A stretch of 64,000 nt of DNA from JBNJGB01 sp051747385. Its GTDB lineage: Bacteria > Myxococcota_A > UBA9042 > PHBI01 > JACKFB01. Location: NCBI GenBank assembly GCA_051747385.1, contig JBNJGB010000003.1, forward strand, positions 186,001 through 250,000. The letters run 5' to 3'. A model generated the notes under the pieces. It searched no databases and was not told where the DNA came from. It was given only the letters and a program-made list of their open reading frames with translations. Made by a program: the position numbers and the translations under genes. Below, one piece after another: positions 44,195 to 53,287 of the stretch. Positions within the stretch are counted from its first letter, which is position 1. The number at the start of each line of letters is the position of its first letter.

Positions 44195-44727
44195 CAGAGC
44201 GACCTCTTCGCAAGGACGACGGCGCCGATGACCGCGATGAGCAGGAGGATCCCCGTCATCTCGAAGGGCACCAGGAACTGACGGAACATCAACTCGCCGA
44301 CCACCTGCGTGCTGCCGAAGCCCTGGGCGTCGATGACCGTGGCGTCGGCGGGCGAGGCGCCGTGCGGGATGTTGTCGCCGGCGGAGACGATGACGGCGAC
44401 GACCTTGAAGAAGATGAAGCCGACCACCGGCAGGCCCACGTACTTCCCGATGGCCGACGCCTTCTGCTCCGCCGCCTCGTCGCCGAGGTTGAGGAGCATG
44501 ATGACGAACAGGAAGAGCACCATGATGGCGCCCGCGTACACGAGGATCTGCAGCACCGCCATGAGGTGGGCGAGCAGCAGCATGTACAGGCCGGCCATGA
44601 AGAAGAACGACACCACGAGCGAAAGCGCGGCGTAGACCGGGTTGCGGTTCACCGGCGGGACGATGATGAGGCCCGCGGAGAACACGGCGCCCAGGCCGAG
44701 CAACCAGAACAGGACCTGTTCGAACAT
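44194..44727 (-). CDS. nuoJ: NADH-quinone oxidoreductase subunit J
   Basis: A 177-residue membrane subunit with about five helices; VLQILVYAGAIMVLFLFVIM is the family's key helix with the conformational pi-bulge. ATG 44727 has GGAG just upstream; an in-frame TTG at 44736 is an alternative. It follows nuoF after 87 bases, where nuoG, nuoH and nuoI would stand in a complete operon; none of these genes is present anywhere in the window. Confidence 0.93.
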   Translation of the reverse strand: MFEQVLFWLLGLGAVFSAGLIIVPPVNRNPVYAALSLVVSFFFMAGLYMLLLAHLMAVLQILVYAGAIMVLFLFVIMLLNLGDEAAEQKASAIGKYVGLPVVGFIFFKVVAVIVSAGDNIPHGASPADATVIDAQGFGSTQVVGELMFRQFLVPFEMTGILLLIAVIGAVVLAKRSL

Positions 44728-44814
44728 GGGCTCCAATCCCTTGCTGGGGCGGCGACCCCGGGGCCGCCGTCGGAAATGATCGGTCGGCCCGGCGGAGGCG
44801 GGTCCCTCGGGACC

Positions 44815-46110
44815 CTAGAACCCGCCGGGAGTGGGCTGCCCCGCCATGGGGCAGCCGCCGTGGTCCACGTGCGCCTGGAAGTCGTCGTGGAACTTCTCCA
44901 CGTAGCTCTGGACGGGCCAGGCCGCCGCCTCGCCCAGGGCGCAGATGGTGTTGCCCGCCACCTCGCCGGCGATGTCGGTGAGCATGTCGAAGTCCCTCTG
45001 GGTGGCCTCGCCGCTCTCCAGCATGTCGAGGATGCGCGCCATCCACCCCGTGCCCTCTCGGCAGGGCGTGCACTGCCCGCAGGACTCGTGGGAGTAGAAG
45101 TGGCTGACCCGCTGGAGCGCCCGGACGATGCAGGTCCCCTCGGCGATCACCATGATGCCGCAGGTCCCGAGCATCGATCCGACCTCCTTGAGGCCGTCGA
45201 TGGTCATGGGCACGTCGATCTCGTCGCCGCGCAGCACCTTGGACGAGGTGCCGCCCGGGATGACCGCCTTGATGGCGCGGTCCTCCAGGACCCCGCCCCC
45301 GAGCTCGTAGATGACCTCCCGGAGGTTCGAGCCGGTGGCCACCTCGTACAGGCCGGGCGTCTTCACGTGGCCGCTGATGCCCACCAGCCGGGGGCCGCCG
45401 TCACGCTCGACGCCGAGGCTCATCCACCAGTCGGCGCCCTTGTCGATGATGAGGGGGACCGCGGCGATGGTCTCCACGTTGTTGACCAGGGTGGGGCAGC
45501 CGAAGGCGCCGACCACGGCCGGGAAGGGCGGCTTCATGCGCGGCCGGCCCGGCTTGCCCTCGAGGCTCTCCAGCAGCGCCGTCTCCTCGCCGCAGATGTA
45601 GGCGCCGGCGCCCGGGTGGACGTAGACATCGAGCTTGTAGTCGATGCCCATGACCTTGTCGCCGAGCAGTCCCGCCTTGTAGCAGTCCTCGATGGCCTTC
45701 CAGGTGGTGGCGATCTGCTCGGCGAACTCGCCGCGGATGTAGATGTAGACCGCGTGGATGTCGAGGGCCATGGAGCTGATGATGCAGCCCTCGATGAGCC
45801 GGTGCGGGTCCTCCTTCAGGAAGTACGTGTCCTTGAAGGTGCCCGGCTCGCCCTCGTCGGCGTTCACGACGAGGTAGCGCGGCTTGTCGAGGTCCTTGGG
45901 CATGAACCCCCACTTGATGCCGGCCGGGAAGCCGGCGCCGCCGCGCCCGCGGACGCTGCCGCGCTTGACCTCCTCGACCACGGCCTCCTTGCCCATCTCC
46001 CAGGCCTTGCGGACGGCGCTGTAGCCGCCGGCGGCCCGGTAGGTGGAGAGGTCGCGGAAGTCCTTGCCCATCCCCCGGCGGAGGAGGTGGTTCGACGTCT
46101 GCACGGCCAT
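44815..46110 (-). CDS. nuoF: NADH-quinone oxidoreductase subunit F
   Basis: A 431-residue flavoprotein that oxidises NADH. Motifs are GRGGAGFPAG (NADH), NADEGEPGTFKD (FMN) and the N3 [4Fe-4S] ligands SCGQCTPCREGT plus a later Cys in NTICALGE. The start overlaps the nuoE stop as TGATG. The sequence is complete. Without nuoG nearby, electrons would need the missing G/I subunits encoded elsewhere. Confidence 0.96.
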   Translation of the reverse strand: MAVQTSNHLLRRGMGKDFRDLSTYRAAGGYSAVRKAWEMGKEAVVEEVKRGSVRGRGGAGFPAGIKWGFMPKDLDKPRYLVVNADEGEPGTFKDTYFLKEDPHRLIEGCIISSMALDIHAVYIYIRGEFAEQIATTWKAIEDCYKAGLLGDKVMGIDYKLDVYVHPGAGAYICGEETALLESLEGKPGRPRMKPPFPAVVGAFGCPTLVNNVETIAAVPLIIDKGADWWMSLGVERDGGPRLVGISGHVKTPGLYEVATGSNLREVIYELGGGVLEDRAIKAVIPGGTSSKVLRGDEIDVPMTIDGLKEVGSMLGTCGIMVIAEGTCIVRALQRVSHFYSHESCGQCTPCREGTGWMARILDMLESGEATQRDFDMLTDIAGEVAGNTICALGEAAAWPVQSYVEKFHDDFQAHVDHGGCPMAGQPTPGGF

Positions 46111-46610
46111 CAGGAGCCCTCCGCGTCCGGGGTGGCCGACGCCAGCTCGTCGAGCAGGGCGTCGAGCTTCTCCGGCGTCAACCCCTCGTGGTAGACGTCG
46201 TTGACGCGCATCACCGGGGCCGTCCCGCAGGCGGCGAGGCACTCCACCGTCTCGAGGGTGAACTTCTTGTCGGGAGTGCTCTCACCCGGCCGGATGCCGA
46301 GCTTCTTCTCCACGCGCTCCACGATGCCGTCCGAGCCGCGCAGGTAGCACGACAGGGTCTTGCAGACCTGCAGGTGCCACTGCCCGACGGGCTTCTTGTG
46401 CAGCATGGTGTAGAAGGTCGCGGTGTTCAGCACCTTGGCCGCGGGCACCCCGAGCCGGTTCGCGACCAGCTCCAGGACCTCGCGGGTGAGGTATCCGAAC
46501 TCGCGCTGCGCGACGTAGAGCACCGGGATGAGAGAGGCCATCCGCTGCGGATAGCGCCCGAGTATCTCGTCGATCTCCCGATCGGCTTCGGCGCTGAAAG
46601 CGAGCCCCAT
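46110..46610 (-). CDS. nuoE: NADH-quinone oxidoreductase subunit E
   Basis: A 166-residue thioredoxin-like subunit with the N1a [2Fe-2S] ligands spaced as CKTLSC (CX4C) and CLAAC (CX3C). It begins the nuo cluster and is translationally coupled to nuoF. ATG 46610 is chosen as the start of the family N-terminus. A sigma70-type promoter lies about 60 bases upstream. Confidence 0.95.
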   Translation of the reverse strand: MGLAFSAEADREIDEILGRYPQRMASLIPVLYVAQREFGYLTREVLELVANRLGVPAAKVLNTATFYTMLHKKPVGQWHLQVCKTLSCYLRGSDGIVERVEKKLGIRPGESTPDKKFTLETVECLAACGTAPVMRVNDVYHEGLTPEKLDALLDELASATPDAEGS

Positions 46611-46668
46611 GGGTAGAACCCCAGTTATTTCGGTGGGTTTCGGCGCATCTGCGCCCCGAGGCGGCCCG

Positions 46669-46697
46669 AACATAGGAAGGAACCGGGAGGGTGTCAA
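46669..46697 (-). promoter_or_regulatory. Sigma70-type promoter of the nuo cluster
   Basis: On the bottom strand a perfect TTGACA (46692-46697) is followed after 17 bases by TATGTT (46669-46674), with 58 bases to the nuoE start. It fits the housekeeping consensus. Confidence 0.7.
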
Positions 46698-46867
46698 CAA
46701 CGTTTCGAGGGCCCGCGAGCCCGCGTGTCCGCTGGCCTGAACCGGCCTCCGGGCCGTTGTTTGCCGGGGGGGCCCGCGAAGGCTACGCTGCGGCCGATCC
46801 GGGGCCGGCGGATGTCCCCGAGGTGATGGGGCGATAACCCCCCGAATCGGCGAGGAGACGAGCGAGC

Positions 46868-47938
46868 GTGGACGCGATGGAGCTGCGACGATGGATCGGG
46901 CGTCGCGCCGGCGCTCCGGTGGACGTGGAGCCCCTGGTCGGGGGAGCGTCCCTGCGGCGGTACTGGCGCGTCCGCGGAGAGGGCCTCCCGGGCGACGCCG
47001 GGACGGTCGTGCTGATGACGCTGCCGGCGGGTGGTCCGGCCTCCGAGGAGCTGGGACTGCCCGGGGCGTCCGCGGGGGAGGACTTCGTGGCCATGGCGCG
47101 GTGGCTGGAGGACGCCGGGCTTCCGGTGCCCACGGTGCACGAGGTCGCGCTCGACGAGGGCGTCGTGATGCTCGAGGACCTGGGCGACCGGCGGCTGTTC
47201 GACGACCTGGAGGAGCCGGGGGCGGATCGCCTCGCTCTGTACGAGCCCGCCCTGGGCCTGCTCGTGGCCTTCCAGGCGGCGGCCGCGGGGCGCCCCGGGG
47301 ACAGCCCCGGCCACGCCCGCCGCTGCGACGCCGCGACCCTCCGCGCAGAGCTGGATCACTTCCTGGAGTATGGCCTCGAGGCCCGCCAGGGGCGCACCCT
47401 CGCCGGGCGGAGCCGCGGGGCCCTGGAGGAGGCCTTCGACGACGTGGCCGCGCGGCTCGCGGAGGCGCCCTACGCGCTCGCGCATCGGGACTTCCAGAGC
47501 CAGAACCTCATGGTGACCCTGCGCGGGCTGGTCGTCATCGACTTCCAGGACGCCTTCGTGGCGCCGGCCGTCTACGACCTGGTGGCGCTGCTCCGCGACA
47601 GCTACGTCGTCCTCGCGCGCGACGAGGTGGAGCGCCTGCTGGACGCCTACCACGCGCGCCGGGTGGCGGCCGGTCTGCCGCGGGATCCGCTGGCCGACCG
47701 CGGGCGGCTGGAGCAGCTGTTCCACCTGCAGACCATCCAGCGGAAGCTCAAGGACGCCGGGCGCTTCGAGTTCATCGACAAGGTGAAGGGGAACCCGGCG
47801 TTCCTGCGGTTCTACGCGGACTCCGTGGCCTACGCCGTCGAGGCCATGGCGCGCTTCCGCGAGTACGGGGACGCGCTGGGCGCCCTCTGCGCCGAGGTGC
47901 CCGAGGCCGCCGGGGCCCGGGGGCGCCGTGGCGGGTGA
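46868..47938 (+). CDS. amgK: Anomeric N-acetylmuramate/N-acetylglucosamine kinase-like protein
   Basis: A 356-residue aminoglycoside-phosphotransferase-fold kinase. The catalytic loop HRDFQSQN (D208) and metal-binding VIDFQDA (D225) match the AmgK subgroup, and a basic HLQTIQRKLKDAGRF segment follows. AmgK phosphorylates MurNAc at C1 in the peptidoglycan-recycling route that bypasses de novo UDP-MurNAc synthesis and its fosfomycin target. GTG 46868 is preceded by GAGGAGA. It overlaps the following nucleotidyltransferase gene by 11 bases, the usual AmgK-MurU arrangement. Confidence 0.8.
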   Translation: MDAMELRRWIGRRAGAPVDVEPLVGGASLRRYWRVRGEGLPGDAGTVVLMTLPAGGPASEELGLPGASAGEDFVAMARWLEDAGLPVPTVHEVALDEGVVMLEDLGDRRLFDDLEEPGADRLALYEPALGLLVAFQAAAAGRPGDSPGHARRCDAATLRAELDHFLEYGLEARQGRTLAGRSRGALEEAFDDVAARLAEAPYALAHRDFQSQNLMVTLRGLVVIDFQDAFVAPAVYDLVALLRDSYVVLARDEVERLLDAYHARRVAAGLPRDPLADRGRLEQLFHLQTIQRKLKDAGRFEFIDKVKGNPAFLRFYADSVAYAVEAMARFREYGDALGALCAEVPEAAGARGRRGG

Positions 47939-48740
47939 GGTCCGACAGGCGGTCATCCTGGCGGCCGGGGAGGGGCGGAGGATGCGTCCCGTCACCCGGT
48001 ACACGCCGAAGCCCCTGCTGCCGTTCCTGGGCGTGCCCATGCTGGACTGGGCCGCCGCCCACCTGGTCCGGGCGGGCGTCCGGAGGGTGGCGGTGAACGC
48101 CTGGCACCTGGCCGACGCCGTCGTGCGGCACGTCGAGGACGCGCTGGCCACGCGCTGGCCGGACGTGGACTGGCACCCCTCGCGAGAGCGGGACCTCCTC
48201 GGCACGGGCGGCGCCCTGGCCCACCTGCGCGGCTGGCTGGAGGCGGGGCCGCTCCTCGTGGTCAACGCGGATGCGGTCTTCGCGCAGGACCTGCGGGAGG
48301 TGGTGCGCGCGCATGCCGGGTCTGGGGCCGACGCCACGTGGGTGGTCGGCCGGCATCCGGGCTTCGAGCACCTGCGAGTCGTGGACACGGGGGAGGACGG
48401 CCAGGTGCGCGGGATCCTGCCTGAGGCCCGCCCGGACGCGGCCGTGTTCTGCGGGATCCACGTGGCCGGCCCGGGCCTGCTGGACCACCTCCCGGACGCC
48501 CCGGCCTGCGTCATCCGCCGGGGGTATCTCCCCTGGATGGCCGAGGGAGCGGACGTCCGCGCCTTCGAGACACGCGCCTTCTGGGCCGACACCGGCACCC
48601 CCGAGCGCTACGTCGACGCCCACGCCGGGGGCCTGCGGCACGTGGAGGCGCTCCGCGCGGTCGGGGCATGGGCGCCCGCCCCGGGGATGGCGCCGAGGCG
48701 CAGAGCCGCCAAGGCGCGTAGCAACGAGGACATGCGGTAG
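47928..48740 (+). CDS. murU: N-acetylmuramate 1-phosphate uridylyltransferase-like protein
   Basis: A 270-residue sugar nucleotidyltransferase. The pyrophosphorylase signature is LAAGEGRRMRP (11-21) with TPKPLLP following and the metal aspartate in LVVNADAVF. In the AmgK-MurU pathway it converts MurNAc-1-P to UDP-MurNAc. Assignment rests on motif plus coupling to the kinase. The last 30 residues after the fold are basic and probably unstructured. The start is GTG, overlapping the kinase stop. Confidence 0.78.
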   Translation: MAGEVRQAVILAAGEGRRMRPVTRYTPKPLLPFLGVPMLDWAAAHLVRAGVRRVAVNAWHLADAVVRHVEDALATRWPDVDWHPSRERDLLGTGGALAHLRGWLEAGPLLVVNADAVFAQDLREVVRAHAGSGADATWVVGRHPGFEHLRVVDTGEDGQVRGILPEARPDAAVFCGIHVAGPGLLDHLPDAPACVIRRGYLPWMAEGADVRAFETRAFWADTGTPERYVDAHAGGLRHVEALRAVGAWAPAPGMAPRRRAAKARSNEDMR

Positions 48741-48749
48741 GAAGGCGTC

Positions 48750-48790
48750 CTCGCCCGCCCATGGGTCACAACTCGCCGAGAGCGGGCGAG
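48750..48790. terminator. Possible terminator hairpin after murU
   Basis: CTCGCCCGC pairs with GCGGGCGAG over a 23-base loop, ten bases after the murU stop. There is no T run. It lies in the 265-bp spacer to the convergent cytidylyltransferase gene; nothing else is seen there. Confidence 0.4.
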
Positions 48791-49005
48791 CCGTGGACGT
48801 GCGCGGCGGTTCGGACACTGGCGCAGCGGCGTGCCGGCCGGAGCCGCTCTTTCCGGATCGGGAGCAGGTGTGTGGCGGGCTCGATGCCCACCGTCCCAGG
48901 ACACGCGCCCGACGCCGTTGAAGCCCGCGCAACGGATATGGCGGCTGGAGCCAATCGCCCACGTCCGCGCGCCCTGGCGCGAGCCCTCTGGACAGGCGCC
49001 GGGGG

Positions 49006-49773
49006 TCAGGCGACGGCGGCCTGGCGCTCGGCCTCGCGCTCGCGGAGGGTCTGCTCGGCGTGGCGGAGCATGGCCGGCGTGTCCACGTCCTGCCAGAAGC
49101 CGTCGCCGATATCGAGGACGCGCATGGTGCCGCGCTCGGCGAGGGTCTGGATGCCGTCGGAGAGGCTCGCGTCGCCCCGCTCCGAGAAGACCGCGTCCAG
49201 GGCCTCCATGAGGGCACTGGTGCAGACGAACAGGCCGGTGTCGACGGCGTCGTAGTCCACCAGACCCTTGCCGATGCGGGCGATCCGATCGCCGTCGGTC
49301 AGGACCTTCGTGGCGTCGTCCATGTCGAAGATGGACTCCAGCTTGCGGTCGACGAGCAGGGTGGCGCCGTCCGTGGGCGGGGCGTGGGCTGCGGCCAGGT
49401 GCATCACGTCCTCGTCGATGACGTGGTCCGCCATGGTCAGGACGAAGTCGCCGGGCACGTGCGGGCGGGCGGCCAGGACCGACACGCCGTTGGCCAGGTC
49501 GTAGTCGTCGTTCCGGACGAACACGACGTCGATGTGGCCTTCGAACTCCCGGACGGTCTCCTCGCGGACCTCCTCCGCGCCGTGTCCCACCACCACCACG
49601 ACCCGATCGCAGCCGGCCAGGTCCAGGTTCTCGATGGTGCGGAAGAGCAGGGGGCGTCCCGCCACGGGGGTCAGGGGCTTCAGCGTCGTCTCGTCGCTGA
49701 TGCCGCTCAGGCGCGAGCCGAAGCCGGCCGCGAGGATGACGCCGGTGCGCTGCTGGGTCGGGTCGTCGATCAT
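49006..49773 (-). CDS. CTP:inositol-1-phosphate cytidylyltransferase-like protein
   Basis: A 255-residue NTP transferase with LAAGFGSRL (14-22), K32 in LKPLTPVAGRP, the metal-binding MADHV (114-118), and the block DDATKV...RIARIGKGL...DAVDTGLF that is characteristic of IPCT, the enzyme making CDP-inositol in di-myo-inositol-phosphate synthesis. The final WQDVDTPAML also fits. The gene overlaps the preceding 124-codon frame as ATGA; that frame contains pieces of inositol-phosphate synthase, which independently supports an inositol substrate. A CDP-alcohol transferase with a DIPPS-like layout is encoded 5 kb away. Other sugar-phosphate substrates remain possible. Confidence 0.68.
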   Translation of the reverse strand: MIDDPTQQRTGVILAAGFGSRLSGISDETTLKPLTPVAGRPLLFRTIENLDLAGCDRVVVVVGHGAEEVREETVREFEGHIDVVFVRNDDYDLANGVSVLAARPHVPGDFVLTMADHVIDEDVMHLAAAHAPPTDGATLLVDRKLESIFDMDDATKVLTDGDRIARIGKGLVDYDAVDTGLFVCTSALMEALDAVFSERGDASLSDGIQTLAERGTMRVLDIGDGFWQDVDTPAMLRHAEQTLREREAERQAAVA

Positions 49774-50144
49774 CGAAGGGCCCCCTCGGTCGGGTGCGTC
49801 ACCGGTTGCTCGCCGCCGGGCACGCGCAGCGTGTCCTCGAGGTGCGGGTGCCGGGTGAAGGTATCGTGCCCCTGCACGTGGGCGGGCTCGACGTGGGGGC
49901 GCTCCAACGCGAGGGGGACTCGGACCCTCGCCGCCGGCACGTGGGCCCGAACCGCCCCGTCACAGGCGCCGCCGCGGTAGACATCGCAGCCCGCGAAGGC
50001 CGGGCCTTCCAGGAGCGCCATGGGCAGCCCGCGGCGGATGGCCCCGAACCCTGCGACACACGTCGTCGCGACGGCGCCCATGCCCGGTGTGAGCGCGGGC
50101 GGCCTGCCCTCGTGGGGTTCGATCTGAGGAGAAGCAGGGACCAT
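49770..50144 (-). pseudogene. Shrunken myo-inositol-1-phosphate synthase relic
   Basis: A 124-codon frame from ATG 50144, with GGAG at normal distance, ending in an ATGA overlap with the cytidylyltransferase gene. It begins like Ino1 (GMGAVATT, residues 21-28, the NAD-binding loop, then AGFGAIRRGL). It continues with a piece resembling the FGGWDIYPD block (AFAGCDVY, 49-56), and ends with a piece like the Ino1 C-terminus (GHDTFT...TLR, 92-107). Full Ino1 is about 360-440 residues, so most of the catalytic core is deleted in frame. It is probably nonfunctional but still coupled to its neighbour. The match is by eye and the two later blocks are tentative. Confidence 0.55.
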
Positions 50145-50500
50145 GGACAGCTCCGTGGAACGGTGGGCGACCCGGATTGGGAGGAGTCTGTAGTGTATTG
50201 CGGACCGAGCGAGCCCGAGACGATTTCGCCCAGATCGGCGCACGACGGTTCCGTTGGCAGCGCGGCGCGCTGCCGCGCTGGCCCGATGGGCCAGGAGAGC
50301 CGGCGACCAGAGGGAGCCGGAGGGTGGAAGCGGCCGGGATTCGCGACGGGAGCACATGCGCTACAGGCTCCTGGGAGGGTGACGGTCCAACGTCGGCGGC
50401 GAGACCCGCCCGCGCCCTCGGGTCGCGTGCTTTGGCGCGGGGCGGCTCCGTGACGAAGCCGCCGACAGTCTGTACGGAACCGCGCGCTGAGGCCAGCCCT
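50145..50500. other. Gene-free spacer
   Basis: This 356-bp stretch between the inositol relic and the RND gene has no credible reading frame. It holds the second copy of the short palindromic repeat (50276-50306). Confidence 0.6.
50276..50306 (-). repeat. Short palindromic repeat, copy 2
   Basis: The reverse complement matches 4204-4234 at 29 of 31 positions. The hairpin stem CTGGCCC/GGGCCAG is identical, while the 3-base loop is GAT instead of TCC. Confidence 0.5.
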
Positions 50501-53155
50501 TTAACCGCGCCTCCGGCGCACGGCGTCACCGAGGTGCAGGACGGCCGGCAGGAAGATCGACGAGGCGAACCAGCACAGGAGCATGCCGACCACCGCGGTC
50601 CAGCCGAAGGACAGCAGCCCGCGATGGTTGGCGAACAGGATGCCGGAGAAGCCGATGACCGTCGTGACGGTGGTCATGAACACGGCCCCGCCGGTCTCGC
50701 GGACGACCCGGCCCATGCCCCGCGCGCCCTCCTCGCGATAGCGATGGCAGATGTGCAGCGTGTCGTCCTGTCCCATGCCGAGGAGGAGCGGGAAGGTCAC
50801 CAGGTTGAAGAAGTTCGCCTTCCAGCCCAGGGCCGGCATCAGGCCCAGCAGCCAGAGGATGGCGAGGCCGACGGCGCCCACGACCGCGGTCAGGCCCGGC
50901 ATGGCGCGGAACAGGATGAGGGCGGTGAGCAGGACGGCGAGGAGCGCCAGGGTGATGACCCAGGGGGCGTCCGCCTTCACCGTGTCGAGCATCTGCGGCA
51001 TCACGTAGAGGTTCCCGGCGGTGAAGGCCGGCCCCGACGGCGTCGGGAGGACGTGGAAGGCGTCCAGGAGCTCCTTGGAGACCTCGTAGTCCGCCTTGGA
51101 GCCGTAGTTGCGGAAGATGACGAACCGGCCCAGCTTCCCCTGGGCGTCCGTGAGCTGGACGCGCACCCAGTCGGGCAGGTCCTCGACGCCGATCGGACGA
51201 TCCACCGCCAGATAGCGCTCGACCTCGTCGAGGCGCTCCCGCGTCTCGTCGGTCAGGGCCTCGCGCTTCTGTTCGATGCGGCGCCGGATGTCGCGGATGA
51301 CGACGAGCTTCTCGTCCTGCCGCTCGGGCACGAACGTGAAGATGGAGAGCACCCGGGCGAGGGTCCGGTGCATCACCTCCACGCGCTCGGGGTCGTAGGT
51401 GGCGAGGCGTGCGAGATCCGCCGGGCGCAGGGCCTCGCCCTCGACCCGCTCGCGGAGGCGCCCGAACCACTCGTCCGGCGGACGCTCGCCGCGGGGGGGG
51501 AGCTCCAGGGCCGAATCCGCGGGGACCTCCGTGGGGACGTCGCCGGCACGCAGCCGCTGCAGCTCCTTCGGTGTCAGCTCGCGGGCGGCGGTCAGGACCT
51601 GGTGGGCCCACCGCGTCTGGTCGAGGTCGTCCGTGAGGGCCACCACCGGGGCGAGGGTGTTCACGTGCCCGATGGCCTCCCTCCAGGTCTCGTCGTCGGC
51701 CTCCTCGCCGTTCGTCGGACGTGGGCCCAGGGCTTCGAAGTCGTACTCGAACCCGAGGTCCTTCACGTGGACGGAGGCCCAGGCCGTGGCCGCGACACCG
51801 AGCGCGACAACTGCGCCGGCCATGCCGAGCCCGGTCCGGCGCGAGACCGGCGGCACGTGGGGGGCGAGCCGGGGGACCCTCGGCGGCTTCCAGGGGAAGA
51901 AGCGCTCGAGCACGATCACGACGGCGGGAAGGAGCGTCCAGATGCTCGTGACGGCCAGCAGGATGCCCACGGCCGCGAGCTCGCCGAACTGGGCGAAGCC
52001 CTGGAAGTCCGCGACCATGAGCACCGCGTACACGCAGGCCGTCCCCAGCCCGCCGGCCGACGAGGACACGCCCATGGTGGACAGCGCGATGGCCAGGGCG
52101 TCGGGGCACTCCCGGCCGCGGCGGCGCTCGTGCTCGTAGCGCCCCAGGACGTGGATGCCGAAGTCGATTCCGATGCCCAGGAGCACCGCGAAGATGAAGG
52201 CGCTCACCAGGTTGAGGTAGCCGTAGCGCAGCTCGGCGTAGGCGAGGGCGGCGAGGACGGAGACCAGCAGGGGGACCATCACCAGCGGGACCGCGCGCAG
52301 CCGCCGGAAGTACAGGAGCAGGCAGAGGATCAGCACGGCGGCCGCGGCGGCGCTCCCCCGGCCGGCGTCGCCCGCGATGGTGCTCACGTCCTTGGCGCGG
52401 TCGGCGAAGGCCCCGCGGAGCTCCACGGACATCTCCGGGTGGAAGGAGGCCGGGTCCAGGGCCCCGATCTCGCCTCGGACGCCGTCGAGCAGGGAGCGGG
52501 TGAAGGAGACGTTCGTCGTGTCCGACGTGGGCCGGGCCTTGAGCATCATGAGGCGGCCCTCCTCGGCCTCGTGGTACTCCGGGAGGCGCTCGTCGAGGCC
52601 GTGCTCGTCCTTCAGCTCCTCGGCCCGGAGCTCCAGCTCGTCCTCGTCCTCCGCGTCCTCGGCGGCCTGCTCCCCGTCCAGGACGTCCTCGTCCAGGTCG
52701 AGCCTCATCTCGCCGCGCACCTCGTCCCGGATGCGCTCGATGACCCGATCCCGGAGATCCAGGAGGTCGGGGAGGTCGAGGAAGAGCAGGGCGTGATCCT
52801 CGAAGAATGTCCGATCCTGGCGAAAGATGGCCCAGCGGATGTCGTCGCGGGCGCGGAGGCGCTCGGTCAGGGCCCCGCCGAAGGCGATGTTCGCGTCGCG
52901 GGAGGGGCTCTCGATGGCCACGAGGAGGTCCGTCTGGTTGCCCATCCGCTCGGAGACTTCCTCCAGGGCCAGGACGGAGGTCGCGTCGTCCGGCAGGAGG
53001 CGCTTGAGATCCTGATCGATCTCCAGGCGGGTCATCAGGACGAGGGAGCCGGCGCCGAGGAGCAGGCCCAGGACCACGACCAGCCCGGCCCGGCGCGCCA
53101 GGAGGGCGACGAGGCGGCGGGCGGCGCGCGACGGGGCCTGGGGCTCGACGTACAA
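50501..53155 (-). CDS. RND/MMPL-family lipid exporter, HpnN-like
   Basis: An 884-residue inner-membrane transporter. TM1 is near residues 22-42, followed by a long periplasmic loop, TM2-6 (about 265-410), a second loop and TM8-12 at the C-terminus: the duplicated layout of MMPL proteins. GIGIDFGIH and GMGQDDTLH carry the acidic residues of the proton relay in TM4 and TM10. I place the start at TTG 53155 because GGAGG lies five bases upstream; an in-frame GTG (53161) abuts that site. HpnN-type members move hopanoids or other lipids to the outer membrane. It is divergent from the lipocalin-transferase pair at 53288. Confidence 0.82.
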   Translation of the reverse strand: MYVEPQAPSRAARRLVALLARRAGLVVVLGLLLGAGSLVLMTRLEIDQDLKRLLPDDATSVLALEEVSERMGNQTDLLVAIESPSRDANIAFGGALTERLRARDDIRWAIFRQDRTFFEDHALLFLDLPDLLDLRDRVIERIRDEVRGEMRLDLDEDVLDGEQAAEDAEDEDELELRAEELKDEHGLDERLPEYHEAEEGRLMMLKARPTSDTTNVSFTRSLLDGVRGEIGALDPASFHPEMSVELRGAFADRAKDVSTIAGDAGRGSAAAAAVLILCLLLYFRRLRAVPLVMVPLLVSVLAALAYAELRYGYLNLVSAFIFAVLLGIGIDFGIHVLGRYEHERRRGRECPDALAIALSTMGVSSSAGGLGTACVYAVLMVADFQGFAQFGELAAVGILLAVTSIWTLLPAVVIVLERFFPWKPPRVPRLAPHVPPVSRRTGLGMAGAVVALGVAATAWASVHVKDLGFEYDFEALGPRPTNGEEADDETWREAIGHVNTLAPVVALTDDLDQTRWAHQVLTAARELTPKELQRLRAGDVPTEVPADSALELPPRGERPPDEWFGRLRERVEGEALRPADLARLATYDPERVEVMHRTLARVLSIFTFVPERQDEKLVVIRDIRRRIEQKREALTDETRERLDEVERYLAVDRPIGVEDLPDWVRVQLTDAQGKLGRFVIFRNYGSKADYEVSKELLDAFHVLPTPSGPAFTAGNLYVMPQMLDTVKADAPWVITLALLAVLLTALILFRAMPGLTAVVGAVGLAILWLLGLMPALGWKANFFNLVTFPLLLGMGQDDTLHICHRYREEGARGMGRVVRETGGAVFMTTVTTVIGFSGILFANHRGLLSFGWTAVVGMLLCWFASSIFLPAVLHLGDAVRRRRG

Positions 53156-53287
53156 GGACACCTCCGGGGGGCGACGGGCGAACGGTATCCGAACCGGGGC
53201 GCGGGGCGTAGGATGACCTGCGCCGGGCGAGGGTACGGTAGCACCGTGCGAGACGCCACGGCCTGTTTCGCAGCGATCGGAGGACCC

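Noticed and set aside
38456..44281. A 1941-codon open frame on the top strand opposite the nuo genes
   Set aside because: It is the antisense of nuoN-nuoJ with a composition of His, Glu, Gln and Asp typical of reverse-strand frames in GC-rich DNA; the bottom-strand genes are unmistakable.
49794..50453. Top-strand 219-codon frame in the spacer
   Set aside because: Its composition is not protein-like, it has no ribosome site and it overlaps the opposite-strand frame that has recognisable Ino1 motifs.
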